This document shows positions 9,148 through 16,762 of a stretch of DNA of 64,000 nucleotides, piece by piece (position 1 is the stretch's first letter; each line of letters starts with the position of its first letter). The notes below the pieces were generated by a model that searched no databases, was not told the origin of the DNA, and saw only the letters and a program-made list of their open reading frames with translations. This DNA is from Mycobacterium sp. (GTDB lineage: Bacteria > Actinomycetota > Actinomycetes > Mycobacteriales > Mycobacteriaceae). Made by a program: the position numbers and the translations under genes. The DNA lies in the NCBI GenBank assembly GCA_020438865.1, contig JAGQTU010000005.1, forward strand, positions 1 to 64,000, given 5' to 3'.

Positions 9148-9597
9148 ATGACCCCCACCGAACCCCGGCCCACCTTGGTCACCGCCGCCTTCTGGCTCCT
9201 GGTTGTCGGCGCGGTGCTGCTGCTCGCGGGTGGGCTGCTGTCCGTGACGATCAACTTCGACACGCTGCGTCATGCCGCCGCGCCGTCGGTTTCCGACCAG
9301 GCCATCCGCGACTTCATCCGATTGCATCGCGCGGCCGGGGTGGCGTGTGCCATGGCCGCGGTCGGGCTATCCGCACTCGTTGTGCGCACCCGTGCCGGCG
9401 ACCCACGCTTTCGCCGGGCGACCATCGCCCTTGGGTTGGTGACCATCGTGCTCGTCGCTCTGATCGCGGTGTTCGTCGGCACACACATCTTGGCCCTGCT
9501 GAGCCTGCTTCCGATCATCGCCGGCACGCTTCTCCTGACGCGTCCGCCGGTGGTCGAGTGGTTCAACGCCGACGACCAGGCGGGCCCCGATGCATGA
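9148..9597 (+). CDS. Small membrane protein
   Basis: A 149-residue protein with about four predicted transmembrane helices (LVTAAFWLLVVGAVLLLAGG near 12-31, then 'GVACAMAAVGLSALVV', 'IALGLVTIVLVALIAVFVG' and 'ILALLSLLPIIAGTLLL'). Its beginning (TLVTAAFWLLVVGAVLLL) recalls that of the preceding membrane protein, so the two could be distant paralogues. It starts at ATG 9148, 19 bp after the previous stop, and overlaps the next gene by 8 bp. Function unknown. Confidence 0.68.
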   Translation: MTPTEPRPTLVTAAFWLLVVGAVLLLAGGLLSVTINFDTLRHAAAPSVSDQAIRDFIRLHRAAGVACAMAAVGLSALVVRTRAGDPRFRRATIALGLVTIVLVALIAVFVGTHILALLSLLPIIAGTLLLTRPPVVEWFNADDQAGPDA

Positions 9598-10120
9598 CGA
9601 CGGAGCCGTCGGGCAACCCGTGTCGGCTCCCGAGGTGCTGTTCTTCGAGAACGGTGCGACGTGGTACTGGCTGCTGGCCGGCCCGCTGTCCGCGGCCGCG
9701 ATGCTGACGATCCAGCTCAAGGGCGGCATGGGATTCCAGTGGTTCATCCCGACGGTGTTCCTGGTGCTCGTCACCGGCTTCCTGACGCTTCAGGTCAAGG
9801 CCGCCCGCATCCACACCAGCGTCGAGCTCACCCGCGACTACCTGCGACAGGGCACCGAGACCATCAAGGTGGCCAGCATCGTGCGGGTGCTGCCGCCGGC
9901 GCAATTCAAGGCCGGGTCCCGGGAGGCGGAGAAGTGGCAGGCGGCCCGCGCCCTGGGTGAACTGACCGGTGTGCCCCGCGGACGGACCGGCATCGGCATC
10001 GAGCTGACCCACCACCGCACCGCGCAGGCCTGGGCCCGCAAGCACGAGCAGCTGCGCGAGATCCTGACCCGGCTGGTCGACGGCGAAGATCTTCGGGACC
10101 TCGAGGACCTGCTCCGGTGA
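9590..10120 (+). CDS. Two-helix membrane protein with a cytoplasmic PH-like domain
   Basis: The 176 residues start with 'EVLFFENGATWYWLLAGPLSAAAM', giving two closely spaced membrane helices, and continue into a soluble domain with 'AARIHTSVELTRDYLRQGTETIKVASIVRVLPP'. This looks like the bacterial PH-like membrane proteins (DUF3093-like pattern). By order it should match the small transmembrane gene just after hemB in M. tuberculosis. It overlaps both neighbours (8 bp and 4 bp), so it belongs to the haem operon tail. Function unknown. Confidence 0.7.
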   Translation: MHDDGAVGQPVSAPEVLFFENGATWYWLLAGPLSAAAMLTIQLKGGMGFQWFIPTVFLVLVTGFLTLQVKAARIHTSVELTRDYLRQGTETIKVASIVRVLPPAQFKAGSREAEKWQAARALGELTGVPRGRTGIGIELTHHRTAQAWARKHEQLREILTRLVDGEDLRDLEDLLR

Positions 10121-10374
10121 GGCATGTCGTGCAGCTGGTCCTGGCCGGGCTGGCGGTCGTGGGTGCGGTGCTGAGCTGGCTGCGATCGTCCCGGGTGGTC
10201 GACGTCGCACCCGTCGCAGAGGGACAACCGGCCACCACGTCGGTGGTCTATCACGCGCCGATGCTGCTGCTGACGCTCGGGCTCGCCACCACCGCGGGTG
10301 TGCTGCTGGTGCTCGGTATCGCCGGGCTGGTGCGCGCGCGAAATCGCGGGCGGGCTCAGAACACCCGGGTCTGA
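10117..10374 (+). CDS. Small two-helix membrane protein
   Basis: An 85-residue protein starting at a GTG that overlaps the previous TGA. It has hydrophobic stretches at residues 4-21 (VVQLVLAGLAVVGAVLSW) and about 50-73, and a basic C-terminus (RARNRGRAQ). It is the last gene of the hemA-to-membrane-protein run. Its 3' end overlaps the convergent amidohydrolase gene by 19 bp. No function can be assigned. Confidence 0.65.
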   Translation: MRHVVQLVLAGLAVVGAVLSWLRSSRVVDVAPVAEGQPATTSVVYHAPMLLLTLGLATTAGVLLVLGIAGLVRARNRGRAQNTRV

Positions 10375-11501
10375 CCCTCCAGCACCGGAACCGTCTCCGG
10401 CAGCTTGTAGGTCTCGATGCCGTTGCGGAACATCACCGCCTCGCGGGCGTGCTCCGGCAGGTGCTTGACCAGCCAGCGCGGGTCGTCGAACGTCCAGTGC
10501 GGGTAGTCGGAGGAGAACAGCAGGATCTTCTCGCACTCCATCCATTCGAAGGCCCGCAGCAGTTCGGTCTTGTCCTCCGGGTAGTCCAGCGGCTGGGTGG
10601 TGAACTTGATGTGGTCCTTGACGTACTCGCTGGGCTTGCGCTTGATGTCCACCCAACTCTTGCGCGCCTCGTAGATCGCGTCCATCCGCCACATCAGCGG
10701 CAGGATCCAGTTGAAAGCGTGCTCCACCAACACGATTCGCAATGTCGGGTAGCGGTCGAAGACGCCGTCGAAGATCAGGCTCATCACCTGGTTGGCGGCC
10801 AGCAGCGAGTAGGTGACCATGAAGTCGTGGTTGTAGCTGGGGAAGCCCACCGGCGGGATCGGGAGCGTCTCGTGGGTGCCCCGGGCCAGGTGGCAGCTGA
10901 CCGTGATGTCGTGTTTGGTGGCGGCCGCCCAGATCGGGTCGTATTTCGGGTCGCCCCATGAGGGGCGGGGTTCGGCCTTGATCAGGATCTGCGACATGAA
11001 GGGGTGCCCGGCCCACTTCTCGATCTCGAGCGCCGCACCGGCCGGATCCTCGATGGCCACCGAGATCGATCCGCGCCAGCGCTGGTGCCAGTTGGTCCGG
11101 CTGTCCAGCCAGTGCCGGTCGATCCAGATGTTGGTGGCGATCGCCGAGGCCTGCGCGGCCTCGGGCAGCCGGGCGCCGGCCGCCAACGGCTCGAGGATGG
11201 CGATGTCGGCGCCGGCCTCCATGATCAGCTGGCGGAACATCAGCTCCGGATCACTGCCGGCGAACTCGCCGTCCTGGGGGAAGGTGTCCACCCGCATCGC
11301 GTAGGCATGCGCGTAGTCCGGGGCGTCGTAGTAGATCTTCTCGCCGACCGGGTGCGACAGGAAGTACTTGGTGCGCCACGGCTCGGGGATGTATTCGAGC
11401 AGCACCCCGCGCCGCGGCACCGGGTGCACATCGGAGTCCACACAGCGCACGGCGATGCGTTCGGCCGGTGCGGCCCGCTGTTCGGCATGGGTCAGGGTCA
11501 T
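10356..11501 (-). CDS. Amidohydrolase family (amidohydro_2) TIM-barrel protein
   Basis: A 381-residue metal-dependent hydrolase or decarboxylase. The N-terminal strand has 'CVDSDVHP', the family's metal-binding DxH. Downstream are 'VSCHLARGTHE', 'LRIVLVEHAFNWILPLMWRMD' and 'ILLFSSDYPHWTFDDP', which supply the remaining His/Asp ligands. The subgroup is common in mycobacteria, where the substrate is usually unknown; aromatic or carboxylate decarboxylation is one option. I chose ATG 11501 with GGAGG about 11 nt upstream over GTG 11522. It diverges from the copper ATPase gene with about 60 bp between them. Confidence 0.85.
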   Translation of the reverse strand: MTLTHAEQRAAPAERIAVRCVDSDVHPVPRRGVLLEYIPEPWRTKYFLSHPVGEKIYYDAPDYAHAYAMRVDTFPQDGEFAGSDPELMFRQLIMEAGADIAILEPLAAGARLPEAAQASAIATNIWIDRHWLDSRTNWHQRWRGSISVAIEDPAGAALEIEKWAGHPFMSQILIKAEPRPSWGDPKYDPIWAAATKHDITVSCHLARGTHETLPIPPVGFPSYNHDFMVTYSLLAANQVMSLIFDGVFDRYPTLRIVLVEHAFNWILPLMWRMDAIYEARKSWVDIKRKPSEYVKDHIKFTTQPLDYPEDKTELLRAFEWMECEKILLFSSDYPHWTFDDPRWLVKHLPEHAREAVMFRNGIETYKLPETVPVLEGQTRVF

Positions 11502-11535
11502 TCCACCAGTGTCCTCCCTCACCCGCCCTTGACGG

Positions 11536-11554
11536 TATACCCCCTAGGGGTATA
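11536..11554. promoter_or_regulatory. CsoR-type copper operator TATACCCC-CTA-GGGGTATA
   Basis: Two exact 8-bp arms with a 3-bp centre match the pattern bound by CsoR/RicR copper-sensing repressors. The right arm overlaps the -10 (TATAGT, 11551-11556) of the copper ATPase gene, the ideal position for Cu-relieved repression. No csoR gene lies in the window. Confidence 0.85.
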
Positions 11555-11556
11555 GT
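11551..11556 (+). promoter_or_regulatory. -10 element TATAGT of the copper ATPase gene
   Basis: TATAGT ends 7 nt before ATG 11564, so the mRNA should be leaderless. It overlaps the right arm of the CsoR-type operator. Confidence 0.65.
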
Positions 11557-11563
11557 TCGCGAT

Positions 11564-13735
11564 ATGGCGACGACGGATCTCCAGCTGACCGGGATGAGCT
11601 GCGCGTCCTGCGCCGCGAAGATCGAGCGCAGCCTCAACGATCTGGACGGTGTGCAGGCGACGGTGAACTTCGCCGTGGAGCGCGCGCACGTCGAGCACGG
11701 CGCACAGGTCTCCGAGCACGACCTGATCCACGCGGTGGAGAGCACCGGCTACCACGCCTCGGTGATCGACCACTCCGGCATGGGCGAGAACCACATGAAC
11801 CACGACGTACCCACCGACCAGCTGCGCCCGCGGTTGATCGGTTCGGCGGTGCTGGCGCTGCCGGTGCTGGCGCTGTCGATGGTGATGCCGTGGCAGTTCC
11901 CCGGCTGGCAGTGGGTGGTGCTGGCGCTGACGACGCCGATCGTGGTGTGGGGCGGCTACCCGTTCCACAAGGCCGCGCTCAACAGCGCCCGGCACGGCTC
12001 GTCGACGATGGACACCCTGGTCTCGATCGGCACGCTGGCCGCGTACGTGTGGTCGGCGGTCGCGGTCGTGACCGGAGCCGCCGGGCCGGCGACATCGGGC
12101 GCCGGAGCCGCCGGGCCGGCGACATCGGGCACCGGAGCCGGCCATGTCTACTTCGAGGTGGCCGCCGCCGTGACGGTCTTCCTGCTGGCCGGCCGCTACG
12201 CCGAGGCCAAGGCCAAGCGCTCGGCCGGCGCCGCCCTGCAGGCGCTGCTGTCGCTCGGCGCCAAGGACGCCGTGGTGCTGCGCGACAGTGGTGGTGCCGA
12301 GGCCGAGGTCCGGATCCCGGCCGCCGAGCTGCGCGTGGGCGACGTGATCGTGGTCCGTCCCGGCGAACGGGTCGCCACCGACGGCGTCGTGGTCGACGGC
12401 GCCTCGGCGCTGGACACCTCGGCGATGACCGGCGAGTCGGTGCCGGTCGACGTCGGCCCCGGCACCGAGGTCCTCGGCGGTGCGGTCAACACCTACGGCC
12501 GAATCCTGTTGCGCGCCAACAAGGTCGGCGCCGACACCCAGCTGGCCCGGATGGCCCGGATGGTCTCCGACGCGCAGAGCGGCAAGGCCTCGATCCAGCG
12601 GCTGGCCGACCGGGTGTCCGCCGTCTTCGTGCCCGCCGTGCTGATCATCGCGGCGGTCACGCTGGCCGCCTGGCTGCTGTCCGGGCATTCGGCGGCCGCC
12701 GCGTTCACCGCGGCCGTCGCGGTGCTGATCATCGCCTGCCCGTGCGCGCTGGGCCTGGCCACCCCGACCGCGATCCTGGTCGGCACCGGCCGCGGTGCGC
12801 AGCTCGGTGTGCTGATCAAGGAGCCGCAGGTGCTCGAGACGGTCCGCGGTATCGACACCGTCGTGCTGGACAAGACCGGCACCGTCACCTCCGGTGCGAT
12901 GAGCGTCGCGCAGGTAGAGGGCGGAGTCGAGGGGGCGGATTCCGACACCGTGCTGGCCCGCGCCGCCGCGGTCGAATCTGCCTCCGAACACCCGGTGGCC
13001 GCCGCGATCGTGGCCGCCGCCCGCGCCCGCGGCCTGGCCGTCCCGCCGGTCACCGACTTCGTCAACGAGCCGGGCACCGGCGTGCGTGGGGTGGTGGACG
13101 GGGTGACCGTGCGGGTGGCCCGGGCGTCGGACGACGACGGCCGCACGAGCGTCGCCGTCAGTTGGGACGGTGCGCAGCACGGGGTGATCCGGCTGGTCGA
13201 CGCCGTGAAGCCCAGCAGCCCCGAGGCCATCGCCGAGCTCAAGGCGATGGGCATCACCCCGGTGCTGCTGACCGGTGACAACGCCGCCGTCGCGGCGCGG
13301 GTGGCCGCCGAGGTGGGCATCGAGGCCGACGACGTGATCGCCGGCGTGCTGCCGTCGGAGAAGGCCGACGTGATGAAGAAGCTGCAGGCCGACGGGCGCC
13401 AGGTCGCGATGGTGGGCGACGGTGTCAACGACTCCGTGGCGCTGGCCACCGCCGACATCGGGATGGCGATGGGCACCGGCACCGACGCGGCGATCGAGGC
13501 CGGCGACATCACACTGGTGCGCGGCGACCTGCGCACCGTGCCGACCGCGCTGCGGCTGTCGTCGCGGACGCTTCGGATCATCAAGCAGAACCTGTTCTGG
13601 GCGTTCGGCTACAACGTCGCGGCGATCCCGCTGGCGGCGCTGGGCTTGCTGAACCCGATGATCGCCGGCGCCGCGATGGCGGTGTCGTCGGTGTTGGTGG
13701 TGACGAACAGCCTGCGGCTCAGACGGTTCCACTGA
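11564..13735 (+). CDS. Copper-exporting P1B-type ATPase
   Basis: A 723-residue pump that uses ATP to move Cu(I) out of the cytoplasm. It has one N-terminal heavy-metal domain with GMSC13ASC16, then a short Met/His-containing linker (HSGMGENHMNH) and eight membrane helices. The intramembrane metal site is C392-P-C394 (IIACPCALGLATP). The actuator loop has MTGESVPVD, the phosphorylation site is D436KTGT, and the hinge is 'VGDGVNDSVALA'. It resembles mycobacterial CtpV/CtpB. A 30-bp tandem duplication adds ten residues to an external loop. The CsoR-type operator and leaderless -10 support copper induction. No chaperone or csoR gene adjoins it. Confidence 0.93.
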   Translation: MATTDLQLTGMSCASCAAKIERSLNDLDGVQATVNFAVERAHVEHGAQVSEHDLIHAVESTGYHASVIDHSGMGENHMNHDVPTDQLRPRLIGSAVLALPVLALSMVMPWQFPGWQWVVLALTTPIVVWGGYPFHKAALNSARHGSSTMDTLVSIGTLAAYVWSAVAVVTGAAGPATSGAGAAGPATSGTGAGHVYFEVAAAVTVFLLAGRYAEAKAKRSAGAALQALLSLGAKDAVVLRDSGGAEAEVRIPAAELRVGDVIVVRPGERVATDGVVVDGASALDTSAMTGESVPVDVGPGTEVLGGAVNTYGRILLRANKVGADTQLARMARMVSDAQSGKASIQRLADRVSAVFVPAVLIIAAVTLAAWLLSGHSAAAAFTAAVAVLIIACPCALGLATPTAILVGTGRGAQLGVLIKEPQVLETVRGIDTVVLDKTGTVTSGAMSVAQVEGGVEGADSDTVLARAAAVESASEHPVAAAIVAAARARGLAVPPVTDFVNEPGTGVRGVVDGVTVRVARASDDDGRTSVAVSWDGAQHGVIRLVDAVKPSSPEAIAELKAMGITPVLLTGDNAAVAARVAAEVGIEADDVIAGVLPSEKADVMKKLQADGRQVAMVGDGVNDSVALATADIGMAMGTGTDAAIEAGDITLVRGDLRTVPTALRLSSRTLRIIKQNLFWAFGYNVAAIPLAALGLLNPMIAGAAMAVSSVLVVTNSLRLRRFH
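12072..12131 (+). repeat. 30-bp in-frame tandem duplication inside the copper ATPase gene
   Basis: Two near-identical 30-bp units (12072-12101 and 12102-12131) encode Gly/Ala/Pro/Thr/Ser-rich decapeptides (GAAGPATSGA, GAAGPATSGT) between membrane helices. A third partial unit follows. The length suggests slippage and possible strain-to-strain length variation. Confidence 0.85.
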
Positions 13736-13761
13736 CGACGGCTCCTGGCCGGCACTCGTTC

Positions 13762-13820
13762 TGCCCGGCTACGAGCGACTCTTCATCCGGCCGCGGGCCA
13801 TAGTCGCTCATAGCCGGGCA
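13762..13820. repeat. Inverted pair of the 19-bp dispersed repeat (copies A and B)
   Basis: Copy A (13762-13780, minus orientation) and copy B (13802-13820) of the element AGTCGCTCGTAGCCGGGCA face each other across a 21-nt loop and pair with one mismatch. They lie between the convergent ends of the copper ATPase and a secreted-protein gene, where a bidirectional hairpin could stop transcription. The 118-bp gap has no other recognisable content. Confidence 0.8.
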
Positions 13821-13853
13821 CACCGGTGTACCCCAGACCCAGCCACGGACCGG

Positions 13854-14108
13854 TCAGTCGCTGCCGGGGCAGTCGAGGTCGACGTACGCGGTGGGGGCCG
13901 ATCGATGCACCCCGGTGACCGTGCACTGCGCCAGCGCCCCGTTGGGCTGGCCGTTGAGCTGGACGTTGTACCCCTGGGCCTGGAGGTCGCTGACGACATC
14001 GGTCGCCGAGTCGGTGGCCCTGGCGGCGGCAGCGGCGGTGGCCGGCCAGGCGGTCAACCCCGCCGTGAGTACCGCGGCAACTCCAATTGCTTTGTGACAC
14101 TTGCTCAT
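13854..14108 (-). CDS. Small secreted protein
   Basis: An 84-residue protein with a Sec signal peptide (MSKCHKAIGVAAVLTAGLTA, then an Ala-rich stretch; cleavage probable around residue 28-30). The mature part has two cysteines, at 'AQCTVTG' and 'DLDCPGSD', that could form a disulfide. The segment 'VVSDLQAQGYNVQLNG' is typical of a small secreted mycobacterial family whose role is unknown. ATG 14108 lies 29 bp after the Rieske gene on the same strand. Confidence 0.75.
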   Translation of the reverse strand: MSKCHKAIGVAAVLTAGLTAWPATAAAAARATDSATDVVSDLQAQGYNVQLNGQPNGALAQCTVTGVHRSAPTAYVDLDCPGSD

Positions 14109-14137
14109 ACATCTAGATAGCCGCTCGGGTTACGCCG

Positions 14138-14833
14138 TCAGGTCGACCTGCCGACCGGAGCCAGCACCTCGACGGCGCCCTCATGTTCGCGAACACCGAA
14201 GTGCGGCAATGGTTTCGGCGCGATCGGCAGCGCGTGGGTCAGCACCTCGCCGGCCGGCGAGAAGGATGTCGAGTGGCAGGGGCAGCGCAGCCGGACCGCG
14301 GCCTGGTCCCACCACAGCCGGCAGCCCTGGTGGGTGCACGCCCCGGAGACGGCCTCGACGCGCCCGTTGACCCGGCGGACGAACCCGGACACCGAGCCGA
14401 GGTCGAACGCACGCACCTCGCCTTCGTCCAGTTCGGCAGCGTCGAGTACCCGCTGCCAGGAGCCGTCGGTCGGCACCACCTCGTCACCGGCGACGGCCTC
14501 CGGGCCGGGGGCGTGCGCGGCCGACAGCACCCGGTCGACCGAGAATGCGGCGACCGCAACGGTCGCCGCAGCGGTGGCGCCCACGATCACCTGCCGCCGG
14601 TTCGGTGTCGAAGCGGTGGCGTTCGCCGGGGGCGAGTCCGACATCTCCTCGGCGAGCCTGACCTTCAATTGGTCTAGAAACTCCGGGCGGGGGTCGCCCG
14701 CCCCCTCCCGCGCGGCGGCGAGCTCGATCGCGGTGTGGATCTGCGCCGCCTCGAACTCGTCCGCGGTGAACGGCCTGGGCTGCCGCTCGGCGAGCAGGTC
14801 GTCGATGTAGTCGCGCAGTTCGCGGCGGCTCAT
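14138..14833 (-). CDS. Membrane-tethered Rieske [2Fe-2S] protein, candidate redox-sensing anti-sigma factor
   Basis: A 231-residue protein in three parts. Residues 1-68 are a charged helical cytoplasmic segment. Residues 79-100 (NRRQVIVGATAAATVAVAAF) form a twin-arginine-like signal or anchor. Residues 120-231 are a complete bc1-type Rieske domain: C166-T-H168-Q-G-C171 and C184-P-C186-H187, with C166/H168/C184/H187 as expected cluster ligands and C171/C186 as the disulfide. It overlaps the ECF sigma gene by 4 bp. That coupling and the small N-terminal domain before a membrane segment are the layout of anti-sigma factors, so I infer a sensor that reads extracytoplasmic redox state. A plain electron-transfer role remains possible. 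'AHA' near 106-108 could be a cleavage site. Confidence 0.78.
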   Translation of the reverse strand: MSRRELRDYIDDLLAERQPRPFTADEFEAAQIHTAIELAAAREGAGDPRPEFLDQLKVRLAEEMSDSPPANATASTPNRRQVIVGATAAATVAVAAFSVDRVLSAAHAPGPEAVAGDEVVPTDGSWQRVLDAAELDEGEVRAFDLGSVSGFVRRVNGRVEAVSGACTHQGCRLWWDQAAVRLRCPCHSTSFSPAGEVLTHALPIAPKPLPHFGVREHEGAVEVLAPVGRST

Positions 14834-15345
14834 CGGGTCGGCCCGTCGTCGATCTGCGCGGCCAGCCGCAGGGCGCGGTGCTGAAGCACCTTCGCGTTGG
14901 CGACGCTGACACCGAGGTCACGCGCCGCCTCCCGGACCGAACGACCCTGCAGGAAGCGCAGTTCCAGTACTCGTCGGTAGTTGTCGGGAAGGCGGTCGAG
15001 GACCGCGGCCACCCGCTCGGGCGCGGTGCTGGACGCGCCGTCACCGTCGGTCGCCGCGGTCTGCTCGTCGATCGTGGTGATCTCGCGGCCCATCGTGGCG
15101 CGCCAGTGCGCGGCGAGCACCGTGCGCGCGGTCGCCCGCAGGTAGGCGCGGACCTCCGCGACACTGGCGGTCAACCGCAGCGGCCGCATTGCGGCCAGGA
15201 AGACCTCGGAGGTCAGGTCCTCGGCGTCGGCGCGATTGCCGACGCGGGCGAAGATCGTCCGGTACACCCACACCGCGTTGTCCTCGTAGACGGCCCGCCA
15301 GTCGGGGTAGCAGGTGTCGGCCACCAGCCGAAGCTCCGGCCTCAT
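14830..15345 (-). CDS. ECF-type RNA polymerase sigma factor
   Basis: A 171-residue sigma-70 family protein with only regions 2 and 4. Region 2 spans about 22-85 ('WVYRTIFARVGNRADAEDLTSEVFLAAM' pattern) and region 4 about 115-165 ('LDRLPDNYRRVLELRFLQGRSVREAARDLGVSV', a helix-turn-helix for the -35). It is translationally coupled to the Rieske protein, its probable regulator. It diverges from the cupredoxin operon over 101 bp, which would be the natural target. I did not find a convincing matching pair of ECF promoter elements there, so autoregulation is inference. Confidence 0.9.
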   Translation of the reverse strand: MRPELRLVADTCYPDWRAVYEDNAVWVYRTIFARVGNRADAEDLTSEVFLAAMRPLRLTASVAEVRAYLRATARTVLAAHWRATMGREITTIDEQTAATDGDGASSTAPERVAAVLDRLPDNYRRVLELRFLQGRSVREAARDLGVSVANAKVLQHRALRLAAQIDDGPTR

Positions 15346-15446
15346 GAATGCCGCCTCTCGTCGCGCACCTCGGCGCTGTAACCGCCGCCGTATCTGTAGG
15401 TGACACGTTCCAATCCCCGAATCCGGTTCAGTCCAGGAGGCAATTC

Positions 15447-15833
15447 ATGCACCCACCCCATCGGGCGGCGTTGGTCTTCCTCGGTGTCGCCGCCGCGGTG
15501 GCCGCCTGCTCGGCGCCGGGCAGTTCGGCACCGCTCGTGGTACCCGCGTCGGTCACGACCGCGACATCGGTTGCGCCGGTTGCGGGTTCCACAGTCAACA
15601 TCTCGGACATGGCGTTCGCCCCGCCGGCGCTGAGCGTGAAGGTGGGGCAGACCGTCACCTGGGTCAATCACGACGAGGAGCCGCACACCATCGCTGCGGG
15701 AGACGGCTCGTTCCACTCGCCGGGCATGGCCGCGAACGGTGTCTTCAGCTTCACCTTCACCAAGCCGGGCACCTACGACTACGTCTGCAGCATCCACCCG
15801 TTCATGCACGGCAGCGTGACGGTGACGCCGTGA
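15447..15833 (+). CDS. Cupredoxin-domain lipoprotein (type-1 copper protein)
   Basis: A 128-residue exported blue-copper-type protein. A lipobox ends at C21 (VAAAVAAC), so the mature protein should be lipid-anchored. After a Ser/Thr/Val-rich linker the plastocyanin-like fold begins at 'MAFAPPALSVKVGQTVTWVN'. Copper ligands are H80 (EPHTI), C114, H117 and M120 (VCSIHPFMHG). The start is fixed by AGGAGG at 15435-15440, 6 nt before ATG 15447. It is the first gene of a three-gene operon divergent from the sigma/Rieske pair and probably passes electrons or copper outside the membrane. Confidence 0.9.
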   Translation: MHPPHRAALVFLGVAAAVAACSAPGSSAPLVVPASVTTATSVAPVAGSTVNISDMAFAPPALSVKVGQTVTWVNHDEEPHTIAAGDGSFHSPGMAANGVFSFTFTKPGTYDYVCSIHPFMHGSVTVTP

Positions 15834-16762
15834 GCCCCGATCATGACCCGGCGACCATGTCGCGGCGCCAACTCATCCGGCACGGCGCCTGGTTCGGCGC
15901 CGCGGTGGGCCTGACCGTGGTCGGCGGTGAGGTGCTTTCGCACCTGGCGTCGGCGGCCCCGACCGCGCAGCCGGCCGGGGCCACGCTGCGTTTCGCTCAG
16001 GTCAGCGACAGCCACATCGGATTTCACGGCGCCGCCAACCCCGATGTCGTCGACTCCTTCGGCCGGGCGATCACCGCGATCAACCATCTCGGCTATCGCC
16101 CGGACTTCGTCATCCACACCGGCGACCTGACGCACCTGTCCACCCCGGAGCAGTTCGACCAGGTCAAGCAGATGATGGGCGGCATCAACGCGCCCCAGGT
16201 GTTCACCGTGCCCGGCGAGCACGACTCGGTCGACGACGCCGGGCAGAAGTACCGGGCCGCCTTCGGCGCGGGCAGTCGCGGTGACGGCTGGTACAGCTTC
16301 GACGTCGGAGGCGTCCACGTGATCGGCCTGGTGAACACCCTCAACCTGAACAAACTCGGCCATCTCGGCGTCGACCAATTGGAGTTCGTCGAGAAGGACG
16401 TCGCACCGCTGACGTCGGACACCCCGATCATCGTCTTCACCCACATTCCGCTGTTCGCGATGTACCCGGACTGGGGGTGGGGCACCGATGACGCCGCGCA
16501 GGCGCTGAACCATCTGCGTCGGTTCTCGTCGGTGACCTGTCTGAACGGCCATGTGCACCAGGTGTTTTCCAAGACGGAGGGCAACGTCACGTTCCACAGC
16601 GCCACCACGACGGCCTACCCGCTGCCGCACCCCGGCGACGGGCCCGCGCCCAAGCCGATCACGCTGCCGGCGGGCGCCCTGCAGGATGCGCTCGGCATCC
16701 GCGAGGTGACCTATGTCAAGGGACAATCGCAGCTCGCGCTCAAGGAGGAGAAGCTCGGATGA
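15830..16762 (+). CDS. Tat-exported metallophosphoesterase
   Basis: A 310-residue calcineurin-like phosphoesterase. The N-terminus has SRRQLIRHG (R12/R13) followed by a hydrophobic core, a twin-arginine signal. The metal-binding blocks are D60-S-H62, GD99LTH, PGEHD (129-132, where Glu replaces the usual Asn of GNHD), 'FTHIPLF' and NGHVHQ. The GNHD-to-GEHD change removes the usual Asn metal ligand, so catalysis may be altered. GTG 15830 overlaps the cupredoxin stop and the 3' end overlaps the membrane-protein gene by 4 bp. Substrate unknown. Confidence 0.87.
   Translation: MSPDHDPATMSRRQLIRHGAWFGAAVGLTVVGGEVLSHLASAAPTAQPAGATLRFAQVSDSHIGFHGAANPDVVDSFGRAITAINHLGYRPDFVIHTGDLTHLSTPEQFDQVKQMMGGINAPQVFTVPGEHDSVDDAGQKYRAAFGAGSRGDGWYSFDVGGVHVIGLVNTLNLNKLGHLGVDQLEFVEKDVAPLTSDTPIIVFTHIPLFAMYPDWGWGTDDAAQALNHLRRFSSVTCLNGHVHQVFSKTEGNVTFHSATTTAYPLPHPGDGPAPKPITLPAGALQDALGIREVTYVKGQSQLALKEEKLG

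Noticed and set aside
11519-13732. 737-codon minus-strand open frame opposite the copper ATPase
   Set aside because: Same reason; His/Arg/Gly-rich shadow of a conserved pump.
13762-13820. Classical rho-independent terminator
   Set aside because: The hairpin is strong but is not followed by a T-tract on either strand, so it is recorded as a repeat with possible terminator function.
15346-15446. Possible ECF-type GGAAC/CGTT promoter between the sigma and cupredoxin genes
   Set aside because: A GGAAC occurs on the minus strand but no -10-like sequence lies at 16-17 bp; spacing to CGGTT is about 22 bp.
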